Shown: in pieces, positions 55,313 through 64,000 of the stretch | Layout: every line of letters starts with the position of its first letter | Position numbering within the stretch: position 1 is the stretch's first letter | Assembly: GCF_006716085.1 (NCBI RefSeq) | Contig: NZ_VFON01000001.1 | Span: forward strand, 2,294,001 to 2,358,000 | Direction: 5' to 3' | Source: Leucobacter komagatae | GTDB lineage: Bacteria; Actinomycetota; Actinomycetes; Actinomycetales; Microbacteriaceae | Length of the DNA stretch: 64,000 bases | Position numbers and translations under genes: made by a program | The notes under the pieces: model-generated | Databases searched by the model: none | Seen by the model: the letters and a program-made list of their open reading frames with translations, nothing else | What the model was told of the DNA's origin: nothing

Positions 55313-56098
55313 CTACAGGACTTTGCCGAGGAAGGCTTTCGTGCGCGGGTGCTGGGGGTTGCCGAGCACCTCGCGGGGGTCGCCAGCTTCAACAACGACG
55401 CCGCCGTCCATGAAGACGAGCGTGTCGGCGACCTCGCGCGCGAAGCCCATCTCGTGGGTCACGACGACCATGGTCATGCCGCTCGCGGCGAGCTCCTTCA
55501 TGACCTCGAGCACCTCACCAACGAGCTCGGGGTCGAGCGCGCTCGTGGGCTCGTCAAACAGCATGAGCTTCGGCTCCATCGCGAGCGCGCGGGCGATCGC
55601 AACGCGCTGCTGCTGACCGCCAGAGAGCTGCGAGGGGTAAAAGTCGGCTCGGTCGGCGAGCCCCACGCGGGCGAGGAGCTCGTGGGCCCTGGCACGGGCC
55701 TTGGCCTTCGAGACCCGAGCGACGAGCACAGGCGCTTCCATCACGTTCTCGAGCGCCGTCATGTGCGGGAAAAGGTTGAACTTTTGGAACACCATTCCGA
55801 TGCTCCGCCGCTGCTTTGCGGCCTCGCGCGGGTGCAGCTCGTACAGCTTGCTGCCCTGTTCGCGATAGCCGACCATCTCGCCGTCGACGAGCAGCCTGCC
55901 CGCGTTCACCTTTTCGAGGTGGTTGATGCAGCGGAGGAATGTGGACTTGCCAGACCCCGACGGGCCGACGAGGCAGAGCACCTCGCCGGGCATCACCGTC
56001 AGTGAGATGTCCCTGAGCACCTCGTTCGAGCCGTAGCTCTTCGAGACGCCGTCTGCGACGACCATTGGGGTCCGCTCGGTGGCGGTGTGCTGGCTCAA
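55313..56098 (-). CDS. Polar amino acid-type ABC transporter ATP-binding protein
   Basis: The 261-residue ATPase has Walker [10 protein letters not shown] at 45-53, the Q-loop [17 protein letters not shown], signature LSGGQQQR and Walker [17 protein letters not shown], typical of the GlnQ/HisP group. The TTG start at 56098 overlaps the permease stop. It acts with the permease and binding protein encoded immediately upstream to import an amino acid or similar small polar substrate. Confidence 0.93.
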   Translation of the reverse strand: MSQHTATERTPMVVADGVSKSYGSNEVLRDISLTVMPGEVLCLVGPSGSGKSTFLRCINHLEKVNAGRLLVDGEMVGYREQGSKLYELHPREAAKQRRSIGMVFQKFNLFPHMTALENVMEAPVLVARVSKAKARARAHELLARVGLADRADFYPSQLSGGQQQRVAIARALAMEPKLMLFDEPTSALDPELVGEVLEVMKELAASGMTMVVVTHEMGFAREVADTLVFMDGGVVVEAGDPREVLGNPQHPRTKAFLGKVL

Positions 56099-57069
56099 CG
56101 GTCACGCTCCTCTGCGCTCATGAGGCTCACTGCTTCGGTGATGGGCCCGGGGTTTGGGGGCAGGCGCTTCGCGCGGCGCGAGCTCGGCGCCCCGTGAACG
56201 CCACGGGCAAAGTGACGCTCGAGGAAGTGCTGGCCAACGCTGAGGACCGACACGACGACGAGGTACCAGAAGCACGCGACAACGAGCAGCGGAATCTGCT
56301 GGAAGTTCTGCGAGTAGATCGCCTGCACCGACGTGAGTAGCTCAGGCACCGCGATAACCGAGACGAGCGAGGTCGCCTTGAGCATGTTGATGACCTCGTT
56401 GCCCGTCGGCGGGATAATCACGCGAAGCGCCTGCGGCAGCACCACGCGGCGCAGGGTCTGCTGGTTGGTGAACCCGAGGGCGTGAGCGGCCTCGGCCTGC
56501 CCCCGATCGACAGACGACATGCCCGCGCGGACGATCTCGGCCATGTACGCCGCCTCCGAGAGGCCGAGCGCGAGCAGCGCGGCGGTCGTCTGGGTGATGA
56601 GCGCGTTCGTGTCGAACGCGAACAGCTCGGGCCCCCAGGGAACGCCGATGATGATCTGCGGCACGATTGCCGCGAGAAAGTACCAGACGAGAATCTGCAC
56701 GAGCAGCGGGACGCCGCGGAACAGCCAGATGAAGAACCAGCTAATCGTCGCGAGGATCGGATTGTCCGACTGCCGCATGACGGCGACGAGGATCCCGCCC
56801 ACAACACCAATCACCATTGCGACGACGGTGAGCCAGATCGTGGTGAAGAGGCCCTCAAGCACCGTCGGCGCGAACAGGTATTTCCCGACCGTGGGCCACT
56901 GCATCCGCTCGTTCGTGATCCACGCCTGCATGAGGAAGAACACGACGAAGGCGAGGATGCCCGCCGTCACCCACCGGCCGGGGCGACGCAGCGGGACCGC
57001 TTGGATCGCGCCTCCCGCGCCGCCCGCCCCGCCCGCAGCCGCGGGAGAGATATTCGTCTGGTGCGGCAT
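56095..57069 (-). CDS. Polar amino acid-type ABC transporter permease
   Basis: The 324-residue protein has a Gly/Ala-rich N-terminus and five to six helices. A clear EAA loop ([20 protein letters not shown], then [10 protein letters not shown]) is typical of HisM/GlnP permeases. It continues [20 protein letters not shown], the ATPase-coupling region, and ends in a basic tail. The ATG at 57069 overlaps the binding-protein stop by one base (TAATG). About 60 extra residues before the first helices make it longer than usual. Confidence 0.92.
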   Translation of the reverse strand: MPHQTNISPAAAGGAGGAGGAIQAVPLRRPGRWVTAGILAFVVFFLMQAWITNERMQWPTVGKYLFAPTVLEGLFTTIWLTVVAMVIGVVGGILVAVMRQSDNPILATISWFFIWLFRGVPLLVQILVWYFLAAIVPQIIIGVPWGPELFAFDTNALITQTTAALLALGLSEAAYMAEIVRAGMSSVDRGQAEAAHALGFTNQQTLRRVVLPQALRVIIPPTGNEVINMLKATSLVSVIAVPELLTSVQAIYSQNFQQIPLLVVACFWYLVVVSVLSVGQHFLERHFARGVHGAPSSRRAKRLPPNPGPITEAVSLMSAEERDR

Positions 57070-57989
57070 TACTTGCCGCCGTTGATCGTGGCTTCGGCGA
57101 TCGAGCCGTCCTGGAGGCCGTACTTTGCGAGGATCTCGTCGTAGGTGCCGTCGTCCATGAGCTTCTGCAGCGCGCCCTGAACCGCCTCGGCAAGCTTCTC
57201 ATCGCTCTTCGGGATGAGGATGCCGTAGGGCTTGAGGTTCATCGGGGTGCCCGTCGCGACGAGGGCGCCGTCGGACTTGTCTGCCTGGAAGGCAATCGTC
57301 GGGGTGCCCCCGAGGAAGGCCTGGGTGCGCCCGGTGACGACTGACTGCAGGCACGCGACAGTGTCGGGGAACTCGAGGACAGTGATCGCAGCCTTGCCGG
57401 CGTCGGTGCACTTCTGCGACTGCTCGGCCGCAATGTCGACCTGGCCGGTGCCAGACTCGACCGCGATCGACTCGCCGCAGAGCGTGTCGAGCTCAGTGAA
57501 GGTCTTCGCGTTCTCTGACTTCACGAGCATCGTCGTGCTCGTGTTGAAGTAGTCGACGAACGTGACCTGCTCTTGGCGCTCTGCCGTATCAAGCATGGCC
57601 TGGATGGCGATGTCGAAACGGTCGGCCTGGATGCCGCTGATGAGGCTGTCGAACGCTACCTTGTTGAGCTCGGCCTTGACGCCGAGCACTTCGCCGATGG
57701 CGGTGATGAGCTCGGGCTCTGCGCCCGTGATCGTCTTGTTGTCGTCCGCGAGCATCTCGAGTGGCGGGTAGTCATCGCTCGTCGCAACGCGAAGCGTGCC
57801 CGCGTCGCGAATGTCAGCGGGAAGCAGCGCAGCGAGCGCGTCATCCTTGACGACCGTCGAGGTCGCGTCGGTCTCTGGCTCCGCCGAGCTGCCGCACGCG
57901 GCGAGCCCAACGGTGAGCATTGCCGCTGCCGCGCCCGCCGCTGCGATGCGGCGGAGAGCGAGCTGGGGAGAGTGATTCGTGAGTGTCAT
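57069..57989 (-). CDS. ABC transporter substrate-binding lipoprotein (amino acid type)
   Basis: The 306-residue protein from ATG 57989 has a lipobox VGLAACG and a family 3 solute-binding fold (LRVATSDDYPPLEMLADDN, ELITAIGEVLGVKAELNKV, FDSLISGIQADRFDIAIQ, and later TFTELDTLCGESIAVESG). It should capture a polar amino acid or related compound on the outer face. The Shine-Dalgarno is weak; a longer frame reaches 58076 but would place a non-hydrophobic stretch before the signal. First gene of the operon, divergent from a LysR gene 247 bases away. Confidence 0.92.
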   Translation of the reverse strand: MTLTNHSPQLALRRIAAAGAAAAMLTVGLAACGSSAEPETDATSTVVKDDALAALLPADIRDAGTLRVATSDDYPPLEMLADDNKTITGAEPELITAIGEVLGVKAELNKVAFDSLISGIQADRFDIAIQAMLDTAERQEQVTFVDYFNTSTTMLVKSENAKTFTELDTLCGESIAVESGTGQVDIAAEQSQKCTDAGKAAITVLEFPDTVACLQSVVTGRTQAFLGGTPTIAFQADKSDGALVATGTPMNLKPYGILIPKSDEKLAEAVQGALQKLMDDGTYDEILAKYGLQDGSIAEATINGGK

Positions 57990-58236
57990 GAAGCTGGATT
58001 CCCTTCGTTGGTATTCGCCTCTGCAGACCAGTGTGCGGCAGAGATTGCGAGATTCAAAGTTAGCCAGAATGCGCATTTATGCACACTTGCGTCAGATTTA
58101 TTGATGCTCGTATTTGGCACTCCCATATGTACACTGGGCTTCTCTCCCGGTCACACCCCGTTCCCTCAGTGGTCGCGCCCGCGCATTCGCATATCAGCCA
58201 TTGTGATGCTGTTCACACGCTGGCTAAGCTGAGGCG

Positions 58237-59175
58237 ATGCTTACCCCAACGCAGCTCAAGGCCATCCGCGAGGTCGTCTCGACCGGGTCGCTGCGCGCCG
58301 CGGCCGCCCGCCTGGGCTACAGCCCATCGGCGGTGTCGCAGCAGATCTCTTCGATCGAGCGGCTCTGGGACGTGCCGCTGCTCGAGCGCACGGCGCGGAG
58401 TATCCGGCCGACGGCCGCCGGGGCCCAGCTCGCGCGTCAGGCCACCCGGATTCTTGCCGAGCTCGACGCCGTCGAAGACGAGATGCGCTCGTACGCCTCG
58501 GCAGACCTCGGGCGGCTGCACGTCGGCAGCTTCTGGTCTGCGGGCTTCCGCCTCGTCCCTGCCGTGCTGCTCGAGCTGCTTCAGGGGCGGCCTGACGTTG
58601 ACATCCGCTACGAGGAGGGTGACTGGCAGACCACGCTGCCCGCCGTTGAGGAAGGGGAGCTCGACCTCGCAGTGGTCGCGCAGTACGGCACGGTGCCGCG
58701 CACGTACTCGCCCGACCTCTCAGCCGAACTCATTATGGAGGAACCGCTGTTTCTGCTGTTACCCGATGACCACAGGCTCGCTCGCCGGCACGAGATCAGG
58801 GTGAGCGACCTCGCCGACGAGCGGTGGATCTGCGCGGGCGAGGACACGGACGCGGCGGGGTCGCTGCACCACATTTGCGCCGCCGCCGGCTTCCGCCCAG
58901 AGATCATCTTCCGCACGGACGATTACAACCTGCCGATCGAGCTCGTCCGCAACGGCCTGGGCGTCGCGATCGTGCCGCAGCTCGCGACCGTCGACTCCAT
59001 GCAGGTGCGCCGCATTCAGCTCGCGAACCCCGCGTATGTGCGCAAGGTCTACGCGGTGCACCGCGCGGTTGACGGCAACCCCCTCATCGACTCGGCGGTC
59101 ACGGCGCTGCGCAACGCTGCCGCAGATATCGAGCAGCGCATCGAGACCGAACAGGTCACCGCGTTCGCGATGTGA
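58237..59175 (+). CDS. LysR family regulator
   Basis: The 312-residue protein has the LysR winged helix at the N-terminus (LTPTQLKAIREVVSTGSLRA, ARLGYSPSAVSQQISSIERL) and a two-lobed effector domain (LGRLHVGSFWSAGFRLVPAV, then DLAVVAQYG, VRNGLGVAIVPQLA). The divergent ABC importer/oxidase/RidA operon is the likely target. GAGG precedes ATG 58237. Confidence 0.92.
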   Translation: MLTPTQLKAIREVVSTGSLRAAAARLGYSPSAVSQQISSIERLWDVPLLERTARSIRPTAAGAQLARQATRILAELDAVEDEMRSYASADLGRLHVGSFWSAGFRLVPAVLLELLQGRPDVDIRYEEGDWQTTLPAVEEGELDLAVVAQYGTVPRTYSPDLSAELIMEEPLFLLLPDDHRLARRHEIRVSDLADERWICAGEDTDAAGSLHHICAAAGFRPEIIFRTDDYNLPIELVRNGLGVAIVPQLATVDSMQVRRIQLANPAYVRKVYAVHRAVDGNPLIDSAVTALRNAAADIEQRIETEQVTAFAM

Positions 59176-59215
59176 GGCTGCCACGGAGCGATGCTCACGA
59201 AGCCCAGCACCGGCG

Positions 59216-60769
59216 CTAGCCCGCGACGACCCGCACCGCGTCGACCCGCGCGTCGACGGCGCCCCGAACGTACCCAATCGGCGACGCAGCGACCGCGCGC
59301 AGAAACGCGAGCGCCTCCGCCGTGACCCGCTCTCCGGGCACGATGTTCGGGATCCCGGGCGGGTACGCCGCCAAAGCATCCGCAGAGACGCGCCCCTCTG
59401 CTTCCGCCCACGGCACGACGTCGGTGGGCGCGAAGTAAGCCTCGCGCGGCGTCATGGCGCGCTCGCCGGGCGCCGGTAGCTCAGGGACGGCGGTCCCGGC
59501 CGCCGAGCCACCGGCGGCGCCTGCCGCGGCTGCTTCGTCGAGCACACACGCAATCGCACGGAACAGCCGCTCAACGTCGAGGTCCTTGCCGGGCCCCAGG
59601 AAGGCAACGACGGCCGCCGCCGTCGCGATCTCGAGCAGAATCCCGTGATCCCGCGCGAGCGCAGCGCGCATCGCGTAGCCGGAGACACCGCTTCGCGAGA
59701 GGCCGATCGAGACGCGCAGCGGGTCGGCGCGAGCGACGCTCCGATAGCCGCCGAACTCGTCGCTCACGAGCGTCAGGCGCTCGTCAGTGCGCACGAGCGC
59801 ACGGAGCCGCTCGGCGAGTTCGACGCTCTCGCCGATCCTGTCTGCTCCGAGTACGAGGCTGCGGCGGGCGATGTCGAGCGACCCGAGCAGCAGCGAGCTC
59901 GCGCTCGTGGTTTGCGTGAGCGTGTACGCGCGATCGAGCGCGGGCTCGAGGTTGCCCGAGAAGGGGCCCTCTGCCATGAGCAGCATCGCCGACTGGCCGA
60001 GGCTGCCGCCCATCTTGTGCGTGCTCGTCACGATGACGTCAGCGCCCTCGCCCGCGGGGAACGGGGGCAAGTCTTCGTGGAACCCGAGGTGCGCGCCCCA
60101 GGCCGCGTCGACGATGAGCGGCGCTTCGAACTCGTGGGCGACGGCGGCGAGCCCGGGAATGTCAGACACCGCCCCGAAGTAGCTCGGCGAGATCACGTAC
60201 GCCGCCCGCGGCCTCTCGCCGCGCGCGGCCGCACGCTCGAACCCGGCGCGGAGCGCGTCGGGCGTCAGCCCGTGGTTGATGCCGTGGAGCGCGTCGAACT
60301 CTGGGAAGACCCACTCGGGCGAGAGGCCGGTGACGACGAGGCCGTCGAGAAAGCTCGAGTGCGCGCTGCGCTGCGCCACGATGGTTCCGCCCGCGGAAGC
60401 AGCCCCCGGCGCCGCTGGGCCGTGCCCGGCGCTCCCCGCGGCGGCGGCGATGACCGCCATCCGGTTGCCCTGCGACGAGCCGTTCGCGAGGAACCAGGCC
60501 CGCCTGGCGCCCCACGCGTCGGCCGCGAGTTCAACGGCCTGATCGAGCGGGCTGTCGTCGCCCGCGTCGATGCCGTCGACGAGCTGGGGGATGTCGTGCC
60601 TGAGGGCCCGCTCCCCCGCGAAGTCGGCGAGCGGGCGTGACATCCCGCCCGCGGTCGCCGCGTGGCCGGGCACCATAAACATCAGCGGATCCTGCTCGGC
60701 ATGGCGCGCGAGCGCCTCAGCGTATGGCGCGCGATCGTGGTCGCGCCATGGATCCTGCGCCTGCGTCAT
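59216..60769 (-). CDS. Orn/Lys/Arg decarboxylase family PLP enzyme
   Basis: The 517-residue fold-type I PLP enzyme resembles the Bacillus SpeA-like branch: MFMVPGHAATAGGMS at the N-terminus, FLANGSSQGNRMAVIAA around 95, IVDAAWGAHLGFHEDLP (PLP-binding Asp), the catalytic Lys in VTSTHKMGGSLGQ, and a C-terminal domain with YPPGIPNIVPGERVTAEAL. It may make agmatine, cadaverine or putrescine. A Gly/Ala-rich insertion near residues 120-130 and another near 420-435 are lineage additions. ATG 60769. Start and stop are close to neighbours without clear coupling. Confidence 0.87.
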   Translation of the reverse strand: MTQAQDPWRDHDRAPYAEALARHAEQDPLMFMVPGHAATAGGMSRPLADFAGERALRHDIPQLVDGIDAGDDSPLDQAVELAADAWGARRAWFLANGSSQGNRMAVIAAAAGSAGHGPAAPGAASAGGTIVAQRSAHSSFLDGLVVTGLSPEWVFPEFDALHGINHGLTPDALRAGFERAAARGERPRAAYVISPSYFGAVSDIPGLAAVAHEFEAPLIVDAAWGAHLGFHEDLPPFPAGEGADVIVTSTHKMGGSLGQSAMLLMAEGPFSGNLEPALDRAYTLTQTTSASSLLLGSLDIARRSLVLGADRIGESVELAERLRALVRTDERLTLVSDEFGGYRSVARADPLRVSIGLSRSGVSGYAMRAALARDHGILLEIATAAAVVAFLGPGKDLDVERLFRAIACVLDEAAAAGAAGGSAAGTAVPELPAPGERAMTPREAYFAPTDVVPWAEAEGRVSADALAAYPPGIPNIVPGERVTAEALAFLRAVAASPIGYVRGAVDARVDAVRVVAG

Positions 60770-60796
60770 TGCTTGCCCTGCCCCGTTCGTTGGTGG

Positions 60797-62791
60797 TTAT
60801 CGCCGCGCCTCGCGTGCCGCGTCGCGCTTGGCCTGCGCCGAGAGCATCGCGTTGTACGCTTCGAGCTCAGAGTCGCCCGAGCGTTCCTCGGCGCGGTCCT
60901 TGCGCTTCTGCTCTTTCGTGTCGCTGCGCGACCACTGCACCGCGACGACGAGCGCGAGCGCGAGCGTCGGCAGCTCGCCGATGCCCCACGCGATGCCGCC
61001 GCCCGTCGCCTGGTCTTCGAGCGGCGTCGCGCCCCACGTGCGGCCCATCGAGCCGAACCAGTCAGCGACGAACAGCGAGTCGCCCGTCATCATGGTCACG
61101 CCGAAGAACGCGTGCGACGCCATCGTGGCGAACAGGATCACGAGGCGGATCGGGTACGGCGCGCGGTTCGGGATCGGGTCGACGCCGATCATCGTGAGGC
61201 TGAAGAGGTAGCCGGAGATGAGGAAGTGGATGATCATCCACTGGTGCCCGAGGTGCTCGGCCATCGCCCACCTGAGGATCGGCGAGAAGTAGAAGACCCA
61301 GAGCGAGCCGACGAACACCGCGGCCGCGACGACCGGGTTCGTGACAATCTTCGACCAGGGGGTCTGCAGCCCCCACATGATCCACTCGCGGGTGCCCCAC
61401 GAGCCGTCGGTGCGCTTGTCGGTTGCCCGCAGCGCGAGCGTCACCGGGGCGCCGAGCACGAGCACGAGCGGAATGAGCATCGTGAACATCATGTGCCCGA
61501 GCATGTGCACGCTGAAGAGGTACTGCTCGTACGCGTTGAAGGCGCCGTTCGTCGCGTAGAAGAGGAAGAACATGCCGGTGACCCACGCGATCGTGCGGCC
61601 AATGGGCCAGCTGTCGCCGCGCTTGCGCAGCCGCATCACACCGGCGATGTAGAACACGATGCCGAAGAACGCGACGAGCCCCCACGCAAGGTCGAACTTC
61701 CACTCGGTGAAGTAGCTCATCGGAGTGAGCTCGGGCGGCAGCGGGTCGCCGGTAAGGATCTCGGCGGGCGTCGCACCGACGGACTCGCCGGCAGGTTCAA
61801 GTGGAACGGGGGTCGCCGTGCGGCCGAGGGCGCCGGCGATGCCGCTTGCGAGGCCCATGACCGCGAGCTCCGCGACGACGAACCAGGCGAACACGCGCAT
61901 GCCGCGGTCGCTCTGCTCGATGCGCGGGATGAGGCGCTGGCGGTGCAGCGCGCCGAACGCGCCGAGCACGACGAGCGCGACGACCTTCAGAATGATGAGC
62001 TGGCCGTAGCCCGTGCCGAACAACGCATCGAAGTCACCGATGCGCAGCCACGCGCTCACGATGCCCGACGCGCTCACCGCGATGAACGCGAGCAGCGCGA
62101 TCGAGGAGTAGCGGGAGACGAGCAGAGCGAGCCGATCGCGCTTCACGGACTTCGCGATGAAGATGAGTACGAGCAGCCCGCCGAGCCACACCGCCGCGCC
62201 GACGAGGTGAACGAGCAACGAGTTCACGGCCTGGCTGTGCCCGGCGGCGCCCGCCGCGTGGCCCTGCTGCGCGAGCGGGAGCGTCGTGAGCAGCCCGAAC
62301 ACGAGCACGAGGAGCGTCATGCGGCGCCCGCGCACCGCGAACGCCAGCACGGTGACGACGGCGGCAATGAGCAGCTCCCACAGCCACAGCTGGCCGATCT
62401 CGACCTCCGTGACGAACTGCGCGAGGCCCGCGCCGAACGCGGCCGATCCCGAGAACGGCATCGTCGTGATGTCGGAGTAGGTGAGGATGAGGGTCGCGCC
62501 CGACGCGACAGTGAGCACGGCGGCCGAGCCAGCGGCGACGTCCATCGCGATGCGGTACTCGGGCCGGTCGACCGCGAACGCCCACACCGCCATCACGAGC
62601 GAGCCGACGAGGCCGGCGACCGCGACGTTGACGAGGGTGCGCAAGAGCGGCGAGCCGTAGCGCACGATGGCGCCCGGGTCAGCGAGCTCGCGGGCGTTCG
62701 CCGCCCCGCCGATCGAGAGCCCCCAGAACACGGCGGCAAACGTCGCAGCGAGCAGCACGGCAGGGGCGATCACACGAATGAAGCGGGGCAC
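60797..62791 (-). CDS. CopD-CtaG fusion membrane protein (cytochrome c oxidase assembly/copper handling)
   Basis: The 664-residue protein combines an N-terminal CopD-like domain (about 1-330, multiple helices, VHLVGAAVWLGGLLVLIF with a conserved His) and a C-terminal caa3-type CtaG domain (about 370-620: YEQYLFSVHMLGHMMFTMLI, WMIIHFLISGYLFSLTMIGV, and further His). Both families place His residues in membrane helices for copper transfer. The fusion is common in Actinobacteria and probably supplies copper to cytochrome oxidase. GTG start at 62791. The last 50 residues are charged and cytoplasmic. Confidence 0.9.
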   Translation of the reverse strand: MPRFIRVIAPAVLLAATFAAVFWGLSIGGAANARELADPGAIVRYGSPLLRTLVNVAVAGLVGSLVMAVWAFAVDRPEYRIAMDVAAGSAAVLTVASGATLILTYSDITTMPFSGSAAFGAGLAQFVTEVEIGQLWLWELLIAAVVTVLAFAVRGRRMTLLVLVFGLLTTLPLAQQGHAAGAAGHSQAVNSLLVHLVGAAVWLGGLLVLIFIAKSVKRDRLALLVSRYSSIALLAFIAVSASGIVSAWLRIGDFDALFGTGYGQLIILKVVALVVLGAFGALHRQRLIPRIEQSDRGMRVFAWFVVAELAVMGLASGIAGALGRTATPVPLEPAGESVGATPAEILTGDPLPPELTPMSYFTEWKFDLAWGLVAFFGIVFYIAGVMRLRKRGDSWPIGRTIAWVTGMFFLFYATNGAFNAYEQYLFSVHMLGHMMFTMLIPLVLVLGAPVTLALRATDKRTDGSWGTREWIMWGLQTPWSKIVTNPVVAAAVFVGSLWVFYFSPILRWAMAEHLGHQWMIIHFLISGYLFSLTMIGVDPIPNRAPYPIRLVILFATMASHAFFGVTMMTGDSLFVADWFGSMGRTWGATPLEDQATGGGIAWGIGELPTLALALVVAVQWSRSDTKEQKRKDRAEERSGDSELEAYNAMLSAQAKRDAAREARR

Positions 62792-62841
62792 CCCTCTAGC
62801 CTACGCGGGCAGACCTGACTACCCGCACCTAAGCTGAGGGC

Positions 62842-63549
62842 ATGCTGTTTCTTTTTATCGGTGCCGCGATTTTGAACGTCTACGCCGCGACGCTCGTGAT
62901 CCTCCGCGCAGCCGTCTACCGCACCCGGCTGTATCGCCCGATGCTCTGGAACATCATGCTCTCGGCGCTGCCGATTCTGCTGCTCGCACTCGCGTTCATC
63001 GCGCTCGTCGGGTTACTGCTGGTGAACCGCCTGCTCGCCTTCGCGATCGTCACCATCCTCGGCGTGGCCTGGCTGCTCATGCTGCCGAACGCAAGCTACC
63101 TCATCACCGAACTCAACCAGTCGCACCGCGCTGAGGGCGACCCTGTGCCGCTCTGGTACGACATCATCCTCGTGATCTCGCTCGCGATGAGCGGGGTGAT
63201 CAACACGATCGTGAACGTGTTCGTGGCGCAGCTGCTCTACTCGGTCGTGATGTTCGACGACCGCGCGGTTTCGTTCTTCAGGCCCCGGTCGATGATCGCG
63301 CTCGCGGTCGTGCTGCTGCTCGTTGGCCTCGGCATGTACCTCGGGCGCTACCTGCGGCTCAACAGCTGGGACGTGCGGCACCCCACCGCCCTCGTGCAGA
63401 AGGTCATCACGCACTTTAGGGAGCGCGGCAACGCGCTCGCGTGCTTCGGCTTCACACTCACCTACGCGCTGTTCATCGGGATCCTGTACCTCACGATCGT
63501 CACCCCGATCGTCGTCGGGATGTACGAGCTCGAGCTCGCCCGCCAGTAA
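62842..63549 (+). CDS. DUF1361 membrane protein
   Basis: The 235-residue protein has about seven helices and the DUF1361 phrases WLLMLPNASYLITELNQSHR, LWYDIILVISLAMSGV and YLGRYLRLNSWDV. Function unknown. ATG 62842 follows GAGGG and lies 50 bases from the divergent CopD-CtaG start. The stop is embedded in the terminator hairpin at 63528-63570. Confidence 0.87.
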   Translation: MLFLFIGAAILNVYAATLVILRAAVYRTRLYRPMLWNIMLSALPILLLALAFIALVGLLLVNRLLAFAIVTILGVAWLLMLPNASYLITELNQSHRAEGDPVPLWYDIILVISLAMSGVINTIVNVFVAQLLYSVVMFDDRAVSFFRPRSMIALAVVLLLVGLGMYLGRYLRLNSWDVRHPTALVQKVITHFRERGNALACFGFTLTYALFIGILYLTIVTPIVVGMYELELARQ

Positions 63550-63570
63550 CCCCGGCGGGCGAGCTCGAGC
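63528..63570. terminator. 17-bp perfect hairpin overlapping the DUF1361 stop
   Basis: GCTCGAGCTCGCCCGCC (63528-63544) pairs perfectly with 63554-63570; the last codons and stop of the DUF1361 gene lie in the 5' arm and loop. It serves as a shared terminator with the convergent permease gene. A GTTTT-like tail follows on the plus strand. Confidence 0.8.
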
Positions 63571-63587
63571 GTTCGCGAGTTTTGGGA

Positions 63588-64000
63588 CTACCCGCGGGGC
63601 GCCTGCACCTCGACGCGACCCGTGCGGCGGCGAATCTCAGCCGCGACCTCGCGCGCGTCACCCTCGGGCGCCGTCGACTTACGGTCGGGCCGTGCGATGA
63701 ACAGGTAGAGCAGGCCCGACACCAACACGACGGCGAGGCCGATGAGCACGACGTAGTTCTGGAAGAACGTGCCGCCCGAATCGGGCTTCGCGAGCAGGAT
63801 GATCGCGAACACCCCGTACGCGAGCGCGGCGATGTTCACCACGACGCCGAGGCCACCGAGGCTGAACGGGCCCGCGGGCTTCCAGCCCTTGAAGCGCTGG
63901 CGCAGCGCGGCGAGCACGACCATCTGGAACGCGACGTAGATGCCGAGGATCGCGAACGACGTGACGGGCACGAGCAGTCCGTCATTGAAGTAGATGAGCA
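63588..64000 (-). CDS. APC-family amino acid permease, C-terminal part (runs off window)
   Basis: The frame is open to the right edge. The visible about 137 residues read IYFNDGLLVPVTSFAILGIY, VAFQMVVLAALRQRFKGWKP and GPFSLGGLGVVVNIAALAYG, then two more helices and a basic tail (RRRTGRVEVQAPRG). This matches the last helices of amino acid permeases of the APC superfamily (GABA/ethanolamine permease-like GPFSLG loop). An internal ATG would give a shorter product but cuts a helix, so this is a truncated gene end. Confidence 0.8.
   Translation of the reverse strand, partial: LIYFNDGLLVPVTSFAILGIYVAFQMVVLAALRQRFKGWKPAGPFSLGGLGVVVNIAALAYGVFAIILLAKPDSGGTFFQNYVVLIGLAVVLVSGLLYLFIARPDRKSTAPEGDAREVAAEIRRRTGRVEVQAPRG

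Noticed and set aside
58020..58236. A LysR box (T-N11-A) around ATGCGCAT between the LysR and ABC genes
   Set aside because: TGCGCATTTATGCA is a tempting imperfect palindrome but has the wrong spacing for a standard LysR box; I cannot support it over chance.
60662..62818. A 718-codon open frame antisense to the CopD-CtaG gene
   Set aside because: Its product is almost entirely Arg, Glu, His, Asp and Ala, the typical artefact opposite a high-GC membrane-protein gene; no ribosome site and no family resemblance.

Overview
The window looks like chromosome of a high-GC Gram-positive actinobacterium of the family Microbacteriaceae, most likely Leucobacter. The evidence is the very high GC, frequent GTG and TTG starts, 16S text of this group, an rRNA spacer without tRNAs, and sortase-anchored SpaA-type pilins. 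The genus is inferred by eye from the 16S gene.

Layout: (a) 1-6.7 kb: start of a response regulator; a lipoprotein / membrane-fusion protein / MacB-type ABC efflux operon; YajQ; a dicarboxylate/amino acid symporter; a septum-formation-like lipoprotein with a non-standard start. (b) 6.7-10.3 kb: a choice-of-anchor-A surface protein with seven 87-residue repeats, preceded by an attenuator-like leader. (c) 10.5-12.3 kb: two small genes, a Mug-type DNA glycosylase and an alpha/beta hydrolase. (d) 12.4-18.0 kb: a complete rrn operon (16S-23S-5S) on the minus strand. (e) 18.3-26.8 kb: a minus-strand pilus locus of class C sortase, major pilin and giant tip-like adhesin. Its first gene encodes one polypeptide with an ECF sigma factor, a zinc-finger-like segment, a membrane helix, an extracellular pilin domain related to the neighbouring major pilin, and a LARTG sorting signal. 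This is the most unusual object in the window. (f) 27.2-31.8 kb: a LacI-controlled nucleoside hydrolase / MFS / ribokinase cluster. (g) 33-36.7 kb: a DUF1023-like alpha/beta hydrolase with a WXG/ESX-like N-terminus, followed by three tandem paralogous lipoproteins, which resembles a type VII toxin with immunity proteins. Two tRNA genes follow. (h) 37.8-46.4 kb: a five-gene catabolic operon (M20 amidohydrolase, 2-hydroxyacid dehydrogenase, ThDP enzyme, amidohydrolase, MFS transporter) divergent from a double-module Lrp regulator. (i) 46.4-52 kb: YhgE/Pip plus MMPL exporter genes facing a TetR regulator across two palindromic operators. (j) 52.2-64 kb: dCTP deaminase, a hexanucleotide repeat array, an amino-acid-type ABC importer with a lactate-oxidase-like enzyme and RidA under a divergent LysR gene, an Orn/Lys/Arg decarboxylase, a CopD-CtaG fusion, a DUF1361 protein and the end of an amino acid permease.

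The pilus locus reads as one transcription direction: sigma-pilin fusion, tip adhesin, pilin, sortase. Perfect hairpins lie between tip and pilin and between pilin and sortase. I propose that the fusion protein couples pilus or sortase status at the cell surface to transcription of its own locus. This is inference; the domain order and the similarity to the pilin are directly visible.
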